From: Streptomyces sp. NBC_01750
GTDB lineage: Bacteria > Actinomycetota > Actinomycetes > Streptomycetales > Streptomycetaceae
Length of the DNA: 64,000 nt
Direction: 5' to 3'
NCBI RefSeq assembly: GCF_035918095.1
Contig: NZ_CP109137.1
Coordinates: 930,001-994,000 of the forward strand
A program made the position numbers and the translations under genes. The first letter of the stretch is position 1. The number at the start of each line of letters is the position of its first letter. The notes below the pieces were generated by a model. The model was not told the DNA's origin. It saw only the letters and a list, made by a program, of their open reading frames with translations, and did no database searches. Below are positions 10,001-18,820 of this stretch, piece after piece.

Positions 10001-11823
10001 CCGTGCCCGAGGAGCGGGCTCGGGGTGAACCAGACGCCGCCGCGACCGCGCCACGGCTTGCCTCTGGCGATGACCGCCGCTGCCAGGGCCCGGCGCTTGG
10101 GTGTGAGTCCGAGGACGGCGAGGCGGCAGGGGCCGTCGGACGGGGGCGGCGCGGGGACCTGACCCGGAACCGACAACCCCTCGACCAGGCGGGCGAGTTC
10201 ACGCGACGTGGCGGCGGCAAGCAGTGTCATCGCGCCCCCCGCCGTCGGGATGCGCCGCTCCGCTTGGGGCGGCGGGATCCTCCCATGACCGACCCTGTTC
10301 CCGGACCTGCCGGGGCCTCGGGAGTCCGGCTCGGCGTGAGCCGCATCCCGGTTCCGCCGCCGACCGGGGGCGGCGGCCGGAACCGAGGCCCCGGGCGGCT
10401 CCTCCAGCACCGCATGCGCATTGATCCCGCCGAAGCCGAACGCGTTCACGCCTGCCCGGCGCGGCGCCTTCCCCCGCTCCCAGGGCTCCGCCTCCGTCAC
10501 CGGGCGCATACGCGTACGGGCGAAGTCCTCGTGCGGGTCCTCGAGGTGAAGGGTCGGCGGCAGGATCCCGTCGTGCACGGCGAGCGCGGCCTTGATCAGC
10601 CCGGCCATCCCCGATGCCTGCATGGTGTGTCCGAGCATCGACTTCACCGAGCCCATCGCGACCGGTTCGGCGCCCGCAGCGGGAGGGCCGAAGACCCGTG
10701 CCAGGGTGGCGAGTTCCGCCTCGTCGCCGACCGGCGTCCCGGTGCCGTGCGCCTCCAGCAGCCCGAGCGCGCCGGGCGCGGCCGGGTCGAGACCGGCCTG
10801 TGCCCAGGCCTGGGTGAGGGCGCGTACCTGGCCGTCCACCAGGGGACTCATGAGGCTCGCCGCCCGGCCGTCTCCGGCCACGCCGACTCCTCGTACGACG
10901 GCGTAGACGCGGTCGCCGTCGCGTTCGGCGTCGGCCAGGCGCTTGAGGAGGACGACGCCCGTGCCTTCGGACAGCAGCGTGCCGTCGGCGCGCCGGTCGA
11001 AGGGGCGGATGTGCTGGCTCGGGCTGAGCGCCCGCAGCTGGGTGAACACGCTCCACAGGGTGGCGATATGGCAGTGGTGCACCGCCCCGGCGACGACCAG
11101 ATCGCAGCTCCCGCCGGCCAGCAGGGAGGCCGCCTGCTCGACGGCCAGCAGGGAGGAGGCGCAGGCGGCGTCGAGGGTGTACGCGGGGCCGCGGAAGTCG
11201 AGGCGGTTGGCGGTGCGCGCGGCGGTGAAGCTGGGGACGAGGCCGATGGACGCCTCCGGCCGTTCCGGGCCGAGGCCGGCCTGGAACGCCTCGCGGACAG
11301 CAGTGATCCGGTCCTCGTCCAGCTCAGGGACGAGTTCGCGCAGGGTCGCGGCGAGTTGGTGGGCGGTGCGCACACGCTGGTCGAGACGGGCGGTGGCGAC
11401 GCCCATGAACCCGCCGCGGCCGAGGATGACCCCGATCCTGGAACGGTCGGCGGGCAGCCGCTCCTCGCCTCCGGCATCGGCCACGGCCTCGGCGATGACG
11501 CGCAGCGCGAGCAGCTGGTCGGGCTCTGCCCCGGCCACGGCGGCGGGCATGATGCCGAAACTGGTCGGGTCGAAGGAGGCGAGACCGTCGATGAATCCGC
11601 CACGCCGGCAGTAGAAGCGGTCGCTGCGGGCGACTCCTTCGGCGCCGCGCGGGTCGTAGTAGACCTCGGGGTCCCAGCGGCCGGGCGGTACGTCGGTGAT
11701 GGCGTCCGTGCCCGCGATCAGGTTGGTCCGGTAGGCGGACAGGTCGGCGGCGCCGGGAAAGACGGCGCCCATGCCGATGATGGCGGCGTCGGCCGGACGG
11801 GGGCCGCCCCGCGGGTCAGCCAC
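7045..11823 (-). CDS. iterative-type PKS/PUFA-synthase-like protein: KS-AT-DH-PPTase
   Basis: This protein has 1592 residues from a GTG at 11823, which overlaps the upstream PKS stop by 8 bases; a start at 11877 would reach 62 bases into that gene and is less likely. The ketosynthase spans about 12-475, with the active cysteine in LDAACASS (C221) and histidines H359 (EAHGTGT) and H399 (GSVKSMLGH). The acyltransferase-like domain is at about 530-880 with GHSLGE (S679) and GFH (H780). A Pro/Ala-rich linker precedes a double hot-dog dehydratase-type domain at about 1080-1330 (H1087 in RDHCVYL, D1245 in LLDAAGQLLGHW). A phosphopantetheinyl transferase domain occupies about 1380-1570, with VGIDIEAV (D1463, E1465) and LWCAKEAAAKAEG. 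There is no internal ACP. It acts with the upstream ER/KS/AT/ACP/KR protein and the small ACP just downstream. Confidence 0.93.
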   Translation of the reverse strand: MADPRGGPRPADAAIIGMGAVFPGAADLSAYRTNLIAGTDAITDVPPGRWDPEVYYDPRGAEGVARSDRFYCRRGGFIDGLASFDPTSFGIMPAAVAGAEPDQLLALRVIAEAVADAGGEERLPADRSRIGVILGRGGFMGVATARLDQRVRTAHQLAATLRELVPELDEDRITAVREAFQAGLGPERPEASIGLVPSFTAARTANRLDFRGPAYTLDAACASSLLAVEQAASLLAGGSCDLVVAGAVHHCHIATLWSVFTQLRALSPSQHIRPFDRRADGTLLSEGTGVVLLKRLADAERDGDRVYAVVRGVGVAGDGRAASLMSPLVDGQVRALTQAWAQAGLDPAAPGALGLLEAHGTGTPVGDEAELATLARVFGPPAAGAEPVAMGSVKSMLGHTMQASGMAGLIKAALAVHDGILPPTLHLEDPHEDFARTRMRPVTEAEPWERGKAPRRAGVNAFGFGGINAHAVLEEPPGASVPAAAPGRRRNRDAAHAEPDSRGPGRSGNRVGHGRIPPPQAERRIPTAGGAMTLLAAATSRELARLVEGLSVPGQVPAPPPSDGPCRLAVLGLTPKRRALAAAVIARGKPWRGRGGVWFTPSPLLGHGAARLAFLFPGLEPDFTPCVDDVADRFGLPRPALTGGGTLVERAVDAIAVGRFFARVLPELGIEADLLAGHSLGEWTAMVVAGMYPQSAVDTFLDSLRPGDLDVPDLVYAALGCGASRAADALRGLDRIAVSHDNCPHQSVLCGEPGPVAEALSRLAAEGVLAQELPFRSGFHTPMWAPYLDQVRSAFAALPLRPQTVPVWSATTGTAYPEPEHEVREVVLRHLLEPVRFRELTARLYAEGVRAFVQMGPGSLPGFVGDTLHGRAHLAVSGGAGRGGNGLDQLRRLAAALWTEGLNPRWERLTGPEPTALVSSDRPTADAQSVVRPDGAAPLQPAAHTAPAGAHGSLRLDLGSPLVSIGGAAPSLHLGGPARPTRSSIAGHPALLSALDAVLEETEGAVRTVVEACRAAAPAGAPSARQSSPYAPGVPAPPAVGDSAGPHSAGQQAAPAASRVPAAPAPPPGHRTRRRLSLETMPYVRDHCVYLQPDTWPESSDRFPVVPMTTLLELAADAARQSAPGRVVAGFDDVRALRWLPVAPPVDAEIIATPAADGSGRVHVAIGGCATVTVVLADRHTSRLAPDSAPLTREEPPPVSAEALYRDRWMFHGPGFAGVHEVTAVAEDGIRGVLRALPAPGALLDAAGQLLGHWMQLRLTADRLVFPASLERVRLYGPAPRDGELLRATARIRWVRPDSVRGDVELTSADGTLRARLEGWTYRRFAADERVWPMKFTPEICGIGEPQPGGWCLARRRWTDPASQELVMRRYLGAAERAVYEQRPPRARAAWLLGRIAAKDAARQLLWDGGAGPLFPVEIPVGNDEHGRPRAEGPLAAGLWLSLAHKDRLAVAYAHPAHAVGIDIEAVTDDPGALSRIALTADERRLAGQLAAREGSDGAQALTALWCAKEAAAKAEGTGLGGRLRQWTVTDGSTGLRVISPEGRSHTVRISTVQDRPGPDTPPESFVVAWTVPAPTPARSATPTPTEASHGI

Positions 11824-14800
11824 GGCGGGCCTCGCCCGGAGCAGGGCTCTCTTCGGCGAGGAGTACGACCTGGCCACCGGTGCCGCGCGCCAGCTCGGCG
11901 AGGAACGCGGCCGTACCTCCGGCCGGGTCGATGAGCGGGATACCCCGGCTCGCGTACATCCGTTCCAGCTCGGGCGTCACCATTCCGCCGGCCTCGGCCG
12001 GCCACGGGCCCCAGTCGATGGCGACGACGCGGCCGGGGAAGCGGCGCGACCAGGCGGGGGTGGCGGCGAGCGTGTCCAGGGCGTCGTTGGCGGCCGCGTA
12101 GTCCGCCTGGCCGCGGTTGCCGAAGACACCGGCGACGCTGCCGAAGAGGACGAGGAAGGCCGGTGCGGGGGCGTCGCCGTGGTCGGCGGCGGCGTCGGCG
12201 AGGTGCCGCGCCCCGTCGACCTTGGTGGCGAACACCCGCGCGAAGGAGACCGGGTCCTTGTCGGCGAGCAGCTTGTCCTGGATGGTTCCGGCGCCGTGCA
12301 CGATCCCGTCGAGGCGCCTGTGGCGTGCGCGTATGTCATCGATGACAGCGCGTACGGCCTGGGAGTCGGTGACGTCGGCCGCGTGGTAACGCACGGAGGC
12401 GGCAACGCCGGTGAGAGCCGCGAGGGTGGCCCGGACCTCGCGTGCGGCCAGGATGCGGGAAGCTGCCGCCTCTATCTCGGCGGGCGTGCGCAGCCCCTGG
12501 CTGACGAGAGCCGCGCGCAGGGCGACCCGGTCGTGGGCGTGGGCGACGGCCGGATCCTCGGCGGCGTCGGGGGTCGGGGTACGGCCGATGAGTTCGATGT
12601 GGCAGCCGGTGGCTGCTGCGAGGGCGATGGCTGCACGGGCGGTGATGCCGCGGGCTCCGCCGGTGAGCAGTACGACAGCTTCGCGGCCGACGGGGAGCTG
12701 TGGCGCGGGTTCGGTGTCGGCGAGGGGGGCGGGGACGGTACGCAGGGTGTTGCGGGTGCCGTTGGTGTACCCGACGACCACCGGCTCCTCGGGCGCGCAC
12801 AGTTCGGCGATGAGATGTGCGGCGATCCGCTCGGGCCGGTCCTTGGGATCGACGTCCACGGCGCGTACCTGAGTGCCTGGGTACTCGATCGCGGCGGTAC
12901 GGGCGAATCCATAGAGGCCGGCGCCGGGGATCGGGTCCGGGTCGGCGGACCCCCGGGAGTCCGGTGCGTCCGGTGCGTCCGGTGCGTCCGGGACGCCCGG
13001 TGCCTGTGCGGTACGGCCGAAGGCTCCGCCGCAGCCGGTGACGAGCAGCAGCCGACGGGTTCCCGCGATCAGGGTCTCGCGCAGTGCGCCGAAGGCTTCC
13101 GGAAGCGCGGGGCCAGGAGCGGGTCGCAGCGCGCTGAGGTCCACGACACCGTCGGCGTCGGACCCGGCGGCATCGGCCAGGCGGTCCTGGTGGACGGTAC
13201 GTACCTCAGCGCCCCGGGCCTCGAGGGCCGCGGCGAGAGCGACGGCGACCCCGAGTCCGTCCTCGACGACGGCGAACCGTCGGCCGGGCAGTACGTCCGC
13301 GGGGTCGCGGGTCGCGGGCGGGCCCACGGGCGTGACCTCGACCAGGAGCCGCGCGGGCCGCGCCGGGCCGCGTTCGGTGATCGGGCCAACAGCCCCGGCC
13401 CCGGCCGGATCCTGGACCGCGACCGGAGGCCGATCCCCACCCGCGGGCCGTCCAGTGACCGGGCCCGTACCCGTGACCAGTCCTGAATCCGTCACCGCAT
13501 CCGCCACCGGACCAGTGGTCGTGCCATGCGCGACGATCCAGTCGACGATCCCGCTGATGGTCTTCAGCCGGGCGAGCTCCTCCACCGCTGATTCAGCCGG
13601 GCCGTCCGCACCCCGTGGCAGCCCGATCCGGTCGGCGAGTGCACCGATGATCTCCACCCGCTTGATGGAGTCCACCGAGAGGTCGGCCTCCAGGTCGAGG
13701 CCGGGGTCGAGCATCTCCCGCGGGTAGCCGGTGCGGATGTGGACGATCTCCAGTACCGCGTCCATGAGTTGATCGGGTGTCAGAGACACTGGCTCTGACT
13801 GGCCGGCCACGGGTCGCGGCCCGGAGTGCTCGGCCGGCACGGTGGCGTACGACTCGGGCTCCGGCGCGGTCGGCAGCGCCGATGGCGTTGCCGGTGTCCC
13901 GCCCGTACCCAAGTAGCCCAGCAGGACCTCCCGTTGTGCGGCCACCAGTTCCCGCGCTCCGCGCAGAAATTCCAGCACGACGTCTTCCCGGTGGTCCACC
14001 GCCGGCACCGGACGGGCGGCCACCGCCACCCGACGGGCGGGGAGCAGGCCGCCCGCCACGGGCTCGCCGTCCGCGGTCCGTACGAGGTGGCCGTCCACCA
14101 GCCATCCGGCGCGCCGCGGCGGCTCTGCGGGCAGCGCCGACGTACGGCCGGCGAACAGTGGCTCGAGGTCGATCGGGACGCCCGCCACCGCGAGTTCGGC
14201 GAGCGCGGTGACCAGACGGGTCAGACCGTGCTCACCCTGGATGTCGAGTGGGACGGCGGTGTGCGGCCGGTCCCCCAGGATGAGGCCGACCAGTCCGGTG
14301 AGCACCCGGCCGGGGCCGGCCTCGACGAAAGTGCGCACCCCGGACGCGTACATGGCCTCGATCTGTTCGACGAAGCGCACGGGTTCGGCGAGCTGACGGG
14401 CCAGCAGTTCCCGCAGAGCCGCCGGGTCGGCGGGGTACGGGCGCGCGGTGGTGTTGGACCAGACGGGGACTACGGGCGCGCTCAAGGCCGTGCCGGCCAG
14501 TTCTGCGGCCAGCGCACCGGCTCCGCCGGCGACCACTTCGCTGTGGAAGGCGCAGGCAACCGGGATGCGTTGGGCCGCGATACCCGCCTCGCGCAACGCG
14601 GCAATCGCGGAGTCGACCGCCGGGGTCGGGCCCGAGATGACGCTCTGCCGCGGTGCGTTGTGGTTGGCGACGACGCATCCGGCCGGCAGCGCGGGTATGG
14701 CGTCCGGGGCCGACGGCACGGCGGCCATCGCTCCGGGGTCGTCCCCGGCGGCGGCCAGAATCGCCTCGGCCCGGCGGTCGCTGAGCCGCAGGAGGGTCTC

Positions 14801-17800
14801 GGTGTCGTACGCACCGGCCGCCCAGAGGGCGACCAGTTCGCCGTAGGAGTGCCCGGCCGTGCAGTCCGGACGTACTCCCAGCGAGGTGAGCAGCAGGTGC
14901 GCGGCGGCGCCGACGAGGCCGAGAGCGGGCTGGGCGGTCCGGGTGTCGGTGACGGCGGCGCGCTGGGCGGCTCGCTCCTCGGGGGTGAAGGCGGCGGGCG
15001 GGAACATCGCGGCGACGCGGCGCGGATCCACGTCGTACAGCAGCGTTCGCAGGCGTGGGAACGCGATGAAGAGGTCGCTCAGCATGCCCGGCCGCTGGCT
15101 GCCCTGCCCCGGGAAGAGGAAGGCGGTCCGGCCGGGGGCGCGCGTGTCGTCAGCTGCGTGGACACCGTCGCCGGAGACGAACTCCCGGGCCCGGTCCAGC
15201 TTCTCGGCCAGGTCGTCCAGGCCGGTGGCGACGACCGCGACCTGGACGGCCCCCTTTGCCCGGCCCTCGTCCGCGGAAGCCTCGGCAACCTCGGCAGCCT
15301 CGGCAGCGAGGTCGCGCAGCGGCCAGGGACGTCCCGCCGCGTCGTTCTGTTCCAGCCGGGCGGCGAGTCGGTCGATGGCGCCCAGCGCGGCCCCGCGGTC
15401 GGCTCCGCGGAAGCAGAACAGCTCGGCGGGCCAGGAGTCCAGCCCGTGCGCGGGCTCGCTCGCATCCGCGTACCCGGCGAGAACAGCATGGTAGTTGGTT
15501 CCCCCGAAGCCGAAGGCGCTGACCGCGGCGAGCCGCCGTCCGGCGGGCGCGGCCCATGGTCTGGCCTCCGTGTCGAAGAAGAAGGGGCTGCTGTCCGGCC
15601 GCCAGTCGGGGTTGGGGCTGGTCAGGTGCAGAGTCGGCGGCCGTACGCCGGAGTGCACGGCCCGGACCGCCTTGATGAGCCCGGCCAGGCCCGCCGCGCA
15701 CTTCGTATGCCCGAGCTGCGACTTGACCGAGCCGAGCGAGCAGAAGCCGATTCCGCCACCGCCGCCGAAGGCCTCGGTGAGGACGGCCAGTTCGGTGCTG
15801 TCGCCCACGACAGTGCCCGTGCCGTGTGCCTCCACGAGGCCGATCTCGGCGGGCGCGACCCCGGCCCGCCGGTAGGCGCGTTCCAGGGCGCGCCGCTGTC
15901 CCTCGGGCCGTGGTGCGGTGAGGCCGAGCGAGCGTCCGTCGCTGGATGCTCCCACGGCCTTGACGACGGCGTAGATACGGTCGCCGTCGCGTTCGGCGTC
16001 GGCGAGGCGTTTGAGGACGAGGCAGGCGACGCCCTCGCCGAGGGCAATGCCGTCGGCGGCCGCGTCGAAGGGCCTGCACCGGCCGGTGGGCGAGAGAGCG
16101 CGTACGGAGGCGAACATCAGGTAGTCGTTGATGCCGTTGTGCACATCGGCTCCGCCGCACAGCGCCATGTCGCTGTCACCGTCGCGCAGTTGCTTGCAGG
16201 CCAGGTCGAGGGCGGCGAGCGAGGAGGCGCACGCGGCGTCGATCGTGCAATTGGCTCCGCCGAGGTCGAGGCGGTTGGCGACACGTCCGGCGATGACATT
16301 CGCGAGGACTCCCGGGAAGGAGTCCTCGGTCAGCCGCGGCAGTTGGGCGTCCAGTTCGGGCGGCAGCTCACCGAGGTAGCCGGAGTGGAGGGCACGGAAG
16401 CCGTACGCGCCGGCGAGGTCGGTGCCGGCTTCGGCGCCGAAGACGACGGAGGTGCGGGAGCGGTCGAACTGCCGATCCCTGGCGTAGCCGGCGTCCGCGA
16501 GGGCCCGGGCGGAGACGTCGAGGGCGAGCAGTTGTACCGGTTCGATGCTGCCGAGCGAGGCGGGGGCGATGCCGTGGGTGAGCGCGTCGAAGGGGGCGGG
16601 CGGCAGGAACCCGCCCCACCGGGACGGAGTCCGCTCCCCTGCCCGTGCCGGGTCGGGATCGTAGTGGGCGGCCGTATCCCAGCGGTCGTCGGGCACCTCG
16701 CCCACGGAGTCGGTGCCGGCGACGATGTTCGCCCAGTACCCGGCGAGGTCGCCGGCGCCGGGGTAACGGCAGGCCATGCCGACGACGGCGATGTCGAGCG
16801 GGGCCTCTTCGCGCGGAACGGGCTCGGCGGACAGAGCCCGGATCTGTTCGGCGCGCTCGGCGAGCAGCGCCGTCGCACCATCGGTCACCTGGGCGTGCAG
16901 GGCGGCGACCGTGGTCGTCTCAGCGCGTGCGGTGGCGATCTGGCCGAGCATGTACAGTCCCTCGCCACGCTGCTCGTCCTCGTCGACCGGGACGGGTCCG
17001 GATGCGGTGTGGCGCAGACCCTTGCTGGCGATCCGCAGCCGCCCGAGGTTGAGTTTCTCCAGCTCCTCCCAGACCTCGTCCGGGCTCGCGCCGTCCTGCC
17101 GCAGCCGCTGCGCGGTGGCGGTGAACGTACCGGCGTACGGTGTGGCGGCGCAGCGTGTCGCATGCCCGGGCGCGGTGCGGAGCAGTGTGGTGGTGTCGCA
17201 TTCGAGCGCCGCCCGCTGAAAGCCCGGCACTACGGCTCCGGCGGCGACGGCCTCCTCGGTGAACAGGTAGGCGGTGCCCATGAGTACGCCGGTCCGGGCA
17301 CCGCGCCCGGCCAGCGGTCCGGCGGCGGCAGCGGCCATCGCCGCGGAGCGCTCGTCGTGGATACCGCCGGCGAAGAGCACGTCCAGTTCGGCGGGGTGGG
17401 GGCAGGAGAGCAGCCGCTCGATCTGCTCCTCCCAGAGCGGGAAGGCGGCACGCGGGCCGATGTGGCCGCCGCACTCAAGCCCTTCGAAGACGAACCGCCG
17501 CGCTCCCTCGGCGAGGAACTGCTCCAGCAGTCCCGGTGAGGGGACGTGCAGATAGGTCCTGGTTCCGGCGGCCTCGAGCGGGGCGGCCTGGGCGGGGCGG
17601 CCACCGGCGATGATCGCGTACGGCGGCCGCGCTTCGGCGACGGCGGCGAGCTGTTCGCGGCGCAGTTCATCCGGGGCGAAGCCGAGCAGCCCGACGCCCC
17701 AGGGCCGGCCGGCCAGGCGTTCAGCGGCTTCGGTGAGCAGTTCACGTACCTCCCGGCCGCCCATCACGGCCAGAGCGAGAAAGGGCAGCCCACCGCCGTC

Positions 17801-18820
17801 GGCCACGGCGGAGGCGAACGCGGACCGGTCGCTGACCCGGGTCATCGGGCCTTGAACCACGGGCGGACGCTCGTCCACCGGCGGACGCCCTTTCCCGCGC
17901 CCTTCCACCGGCTGGTCTGCCGGCGACCGGTCCGCGCCGGGGCGCGGCCGGGGAGGACGGGCCCGTACGGCCGCTTCGAGGTGGTCGGTGATGGCCGCCC
18001 GTACGGCCTGCACGACAGAGCCCGTGGTGCGGTGACGCGCGGCAAGCCGGGCGGCTGTCGCCCCTTCCTGGCCGATGGGCAGCGGCTGTGTGCGCAGATC
18101 CCCGGCACCGAGCAGCTCGGCGATGTCCCCTTCCGGTGGTGCGAGATCGGGGCGGGTGTAGACACGGTGACCGGCGACGAGGGTGGTTTCGCTGCCGTCC
18201 ATGGCCCGGATCGCGGCCGCGACCGCGCGGGGCAGACCGTCCGCGCCCTCGGTGGTGAGTGCGAGCTGCGTGTCGAGTACGACGCCGGCGGCGCCGCCGG
18301 CGACCGCGGCGGCGGCCGTGTGGGGGCCGATGCCTCCGGCCGCGTGGACCGGGACGGTCAACCCCGGGTCGGCGAGCAGTCGTTGCAGCAGTACGAATGT
18401 GGTCAGTTCGCCGACCCGGCCGCCCGCCTCATGTCCTTTGGCAACGATTCCGTCCGCTCCGGCGGCGACTGCGGCAGTGGCTTCGGCCGGGCTGACGACC
18501 TCCGCCCACACCCGGCGCCGGCCGCCGGCCGCCCAGTGGCCGGTTCCGGTCCGCCACCACCTTTCGGTGAGCAGCACGGTGTCCACGGCATCGGGCAGTT
18601 CGTCGGGCGTGAGCGGGCATCCGTCCGGTACCCGTACGCCGCAGGGCCCGTGAAGCCGGGCCAGCGCGTCGCGCGCGCGGTCGCGGTCCCTGCCGAGGTC
18701 GAGCAGGCCCAGCGCGCCGGCTCGTTCCGCTGCCGCGACCATCCGGGGACGGGGCTCCTCGAAGGGGCTGACCACCACGACGAGATCCCGGCGGAAGTGC
18801 CGGGGGTGCTGAGAGGTCAC
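11816..18820 (-). CDS. iterative-type PKS/PUFA-synthase-like protein: two nitronate-monooxygenase/ER-like barrels, KS-AT-ACP-KR
   Basis: This protein has 2334 residues from a GTG with AAGGAGA four bases upstream. Residues 10-200 and 318-600 each look like a TIM barrel of the nitronate monooxygenase/FabK-PfaD flavin family (GADGIVAKGHEAGG at 121-134; GLECGGHIGPRAAFPLW at 447-463). The ketosynthase is at about 674-1115 (C864, H999, H1038). The acyltransferase is at about 1232-1520, with GHSYGE (S1325) and AFHS (H1426), a malonyl-type pattern. One ACP lies at 1680-1765 (DLSVDSIKRVE, S1718), and a ketoreductase at 2045-2300 has TGGARGI, S2228 and Y2241. The order resembles PUFA, heterocyst-glycolipid and enediyne iterative synthases, but the fused ER-like N-terminus is unusual. 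The dehydratase and PPTase are on the next protein. First gene of the operon; a LysR regulator is divergent. Confidence 0.93.
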   Translation of the reverse strand: MTSQHPRHFRRDLVVVVSPFEEPRPRMVAAAERAGALGLLDLGRDRDRARDALARLHGPCGVRVPDGCPLTPDELPDAVDTVLLTERWWRTGTGHWAAGGRRRVWAEVVSPAEATAAVAAGADGIVAKGHEAGGRVGELTTFVLLQRLLADPGLTVPVHAAGGIGPHTAAAAVAGGAAGVVLDTQLALTTEGADGLPRAVAAAIRAMDGSETTLVAGHRVYTRPDLAPPEGDIAELLGAGDLRTQPLPIGQEGATAARLAARHRTTGSVVQAVRAAITDHLEAAVRARPPRPRPGADRSPADQPVEGRGKGRPPVDERPPVVQGPMTRVSDRSAFASAVADGGGLPFLALAVMGGREVRELLTEAAERLAGRPWGVGLLGFAPDELRREQLAAVAEARPPYAIIAGGRPAQAAPLEAAGTRTYLHVPSPGLLEQFLAEGARRFVFEGLECGGHIGPRAAFPLWEEQIERLLSCPHPAELDVLFAGGIHDERSAAMAAAAAGPLAGRGARTGVLMGTAYLFTEEAVAAGAVVPGFQRAALECDTTTLLRTAPGHATRCAATPYAGTFTATAQRLRQDGASPDEVWEELEKLNLGRLRIASKGLRHTASGPVPVDEDEQRGEGLYMLGQIATARAETTTVAALHAQVTDGATALLAERAEQIRALSAEPVPREEAPLDIAVVGMACRYPGAGDLAGYWANIVAGTDSVGEVPDDRWDTAAHYDPDPARAGERTPSRWGGFLPPAPFDALTHGIAPASLGSIEPVQLLALDVSARALADAGYARDRQFDRSRTSVVFGAEAGTDLAGAYGFRALHSGYLGELPPELDAQLPRLTEDSFPGVLANVIAGRVANRLDLGGANCTIDAACASSLAALDLACKQLRDGDSDMALCGGADVHNGINDYLMFASVRALSPTGRCRPFDAAADGIALGEGVACLVLKRLADAERDGDRIYAVVKAVGASSDGRSLGLTAPRPEGQRRALERAYRRAGVAPAEIGLVEAHGTGTVVGDSTELAVLTEAFGGGGGIGFCSLGSVKSQLGHTKCAAGLAGLIKAVRAVHSGVRPPTLHLTSPNPDWRPDSSPFFFDTEARPWAAPAGRRLAAVSAFGFGGTNYHAVLAGYADASEPAHGLDSWPAELFCFRGADRGAALGAIDRLAARLEQNDAAGRPWPLRDLAAEAAEVAEASADEGRAKGAVQVAVVATGLDDLAEKLDRAREFVSGDGVHAADDTRAPGRTAFLFPGQGSQRPGMLSDLFIAFPRLRTLLYDVDPRRVAAMFPPAAFTPEERAAQRAAVTDTRTAQPALGLVGAAAHLLLTSLGVRPDCTAGHSYGELVALWAAGAYDTETLLRLSDRRAEAILAAAGDDPGAMAAVPSAPDAIPALPAGCVVANHNAPRQSVISGPTPAVDSAIAALREAGIAAQRIPVACAFHSEVVAGGAGALAAELAGTALSAPVVPVWSNTTARPYPADPAALRELLARQLAEPVRFVEQIEAMYASGVRTFVEAGPGRVLTGLVGLILGDRPHTAVPLDIQGEHGLTRLVTALAELAVAGVPIDLEPLFAGRTSALPAEPPRRAGWLVDGHLVRTADGEPVAGGLLPARRVAVAARPVPAVDHREDVVLEFLRGARELVAAQREVLLGYLGTGGTPATPSALPTAPEPESYATVPAEHSGPRPVAGQSEPVSLTPDQLMDAVLEIVHIRTGYPREMLDPGLDLEADLSVDSIKRVEIIGALADRIGLPRGADGPAESAVEELARLKTISGIVDWIVAHGTTTGPVADAVTDSGLVTGTGPVTGRPAGGDRPPVAVQDPAGAGAVGPITERGPARPARLLVEVTPVGPPATRDPADVLPGRRFAVVEDGLGVAVALAAALEARGAEVRTVHQDRLADAAGSDADGVVDLSALRPAPGPALPEAFGALRETLIAGTRRLLLVTGCGGAFGRTAQAPGVPDAPDAPDAPDSRGSADPDPIPGAGLYGFARTAAIEYPGTQVRAVDVDPKDRPERIAAHLIAELCAPEEPVVVGYTNGTRNTLRTVPAPLADTEPAPQLPVGREAVVLLTGGARGITARAAIALAAATGCHIELIGRTPTPDAAEDPAVAHAHDRVALRAALVSQGLRTPAEIEAAASRILAAREVRATLAALTGVAASVRYHAADVTDSQAVRAVIDDIRARHRRLDGIVHGAGTIQDKLLADKDPVSFARVFATKVDGARHLADAAADHGDAPAPAFLVLFGSVAGVFGNRGQADYAAANDALDTLAATPAWSRRFPGRVVAIDWGPWPAEAGGMVTPELERMYASRGIPLIDPAGGTAAFLAELARGTGGQVVLLAEESPAPGEARRG

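Noticed and set aside
7045..18820. Enediyne synthase
   Set aside because: The domain set (KS, AT, ACP, KR, DH, PPTase) is similar, but it is split over two proteins with a second KS-AT and ER-like barrels, and no enediyne cassette gene is present.
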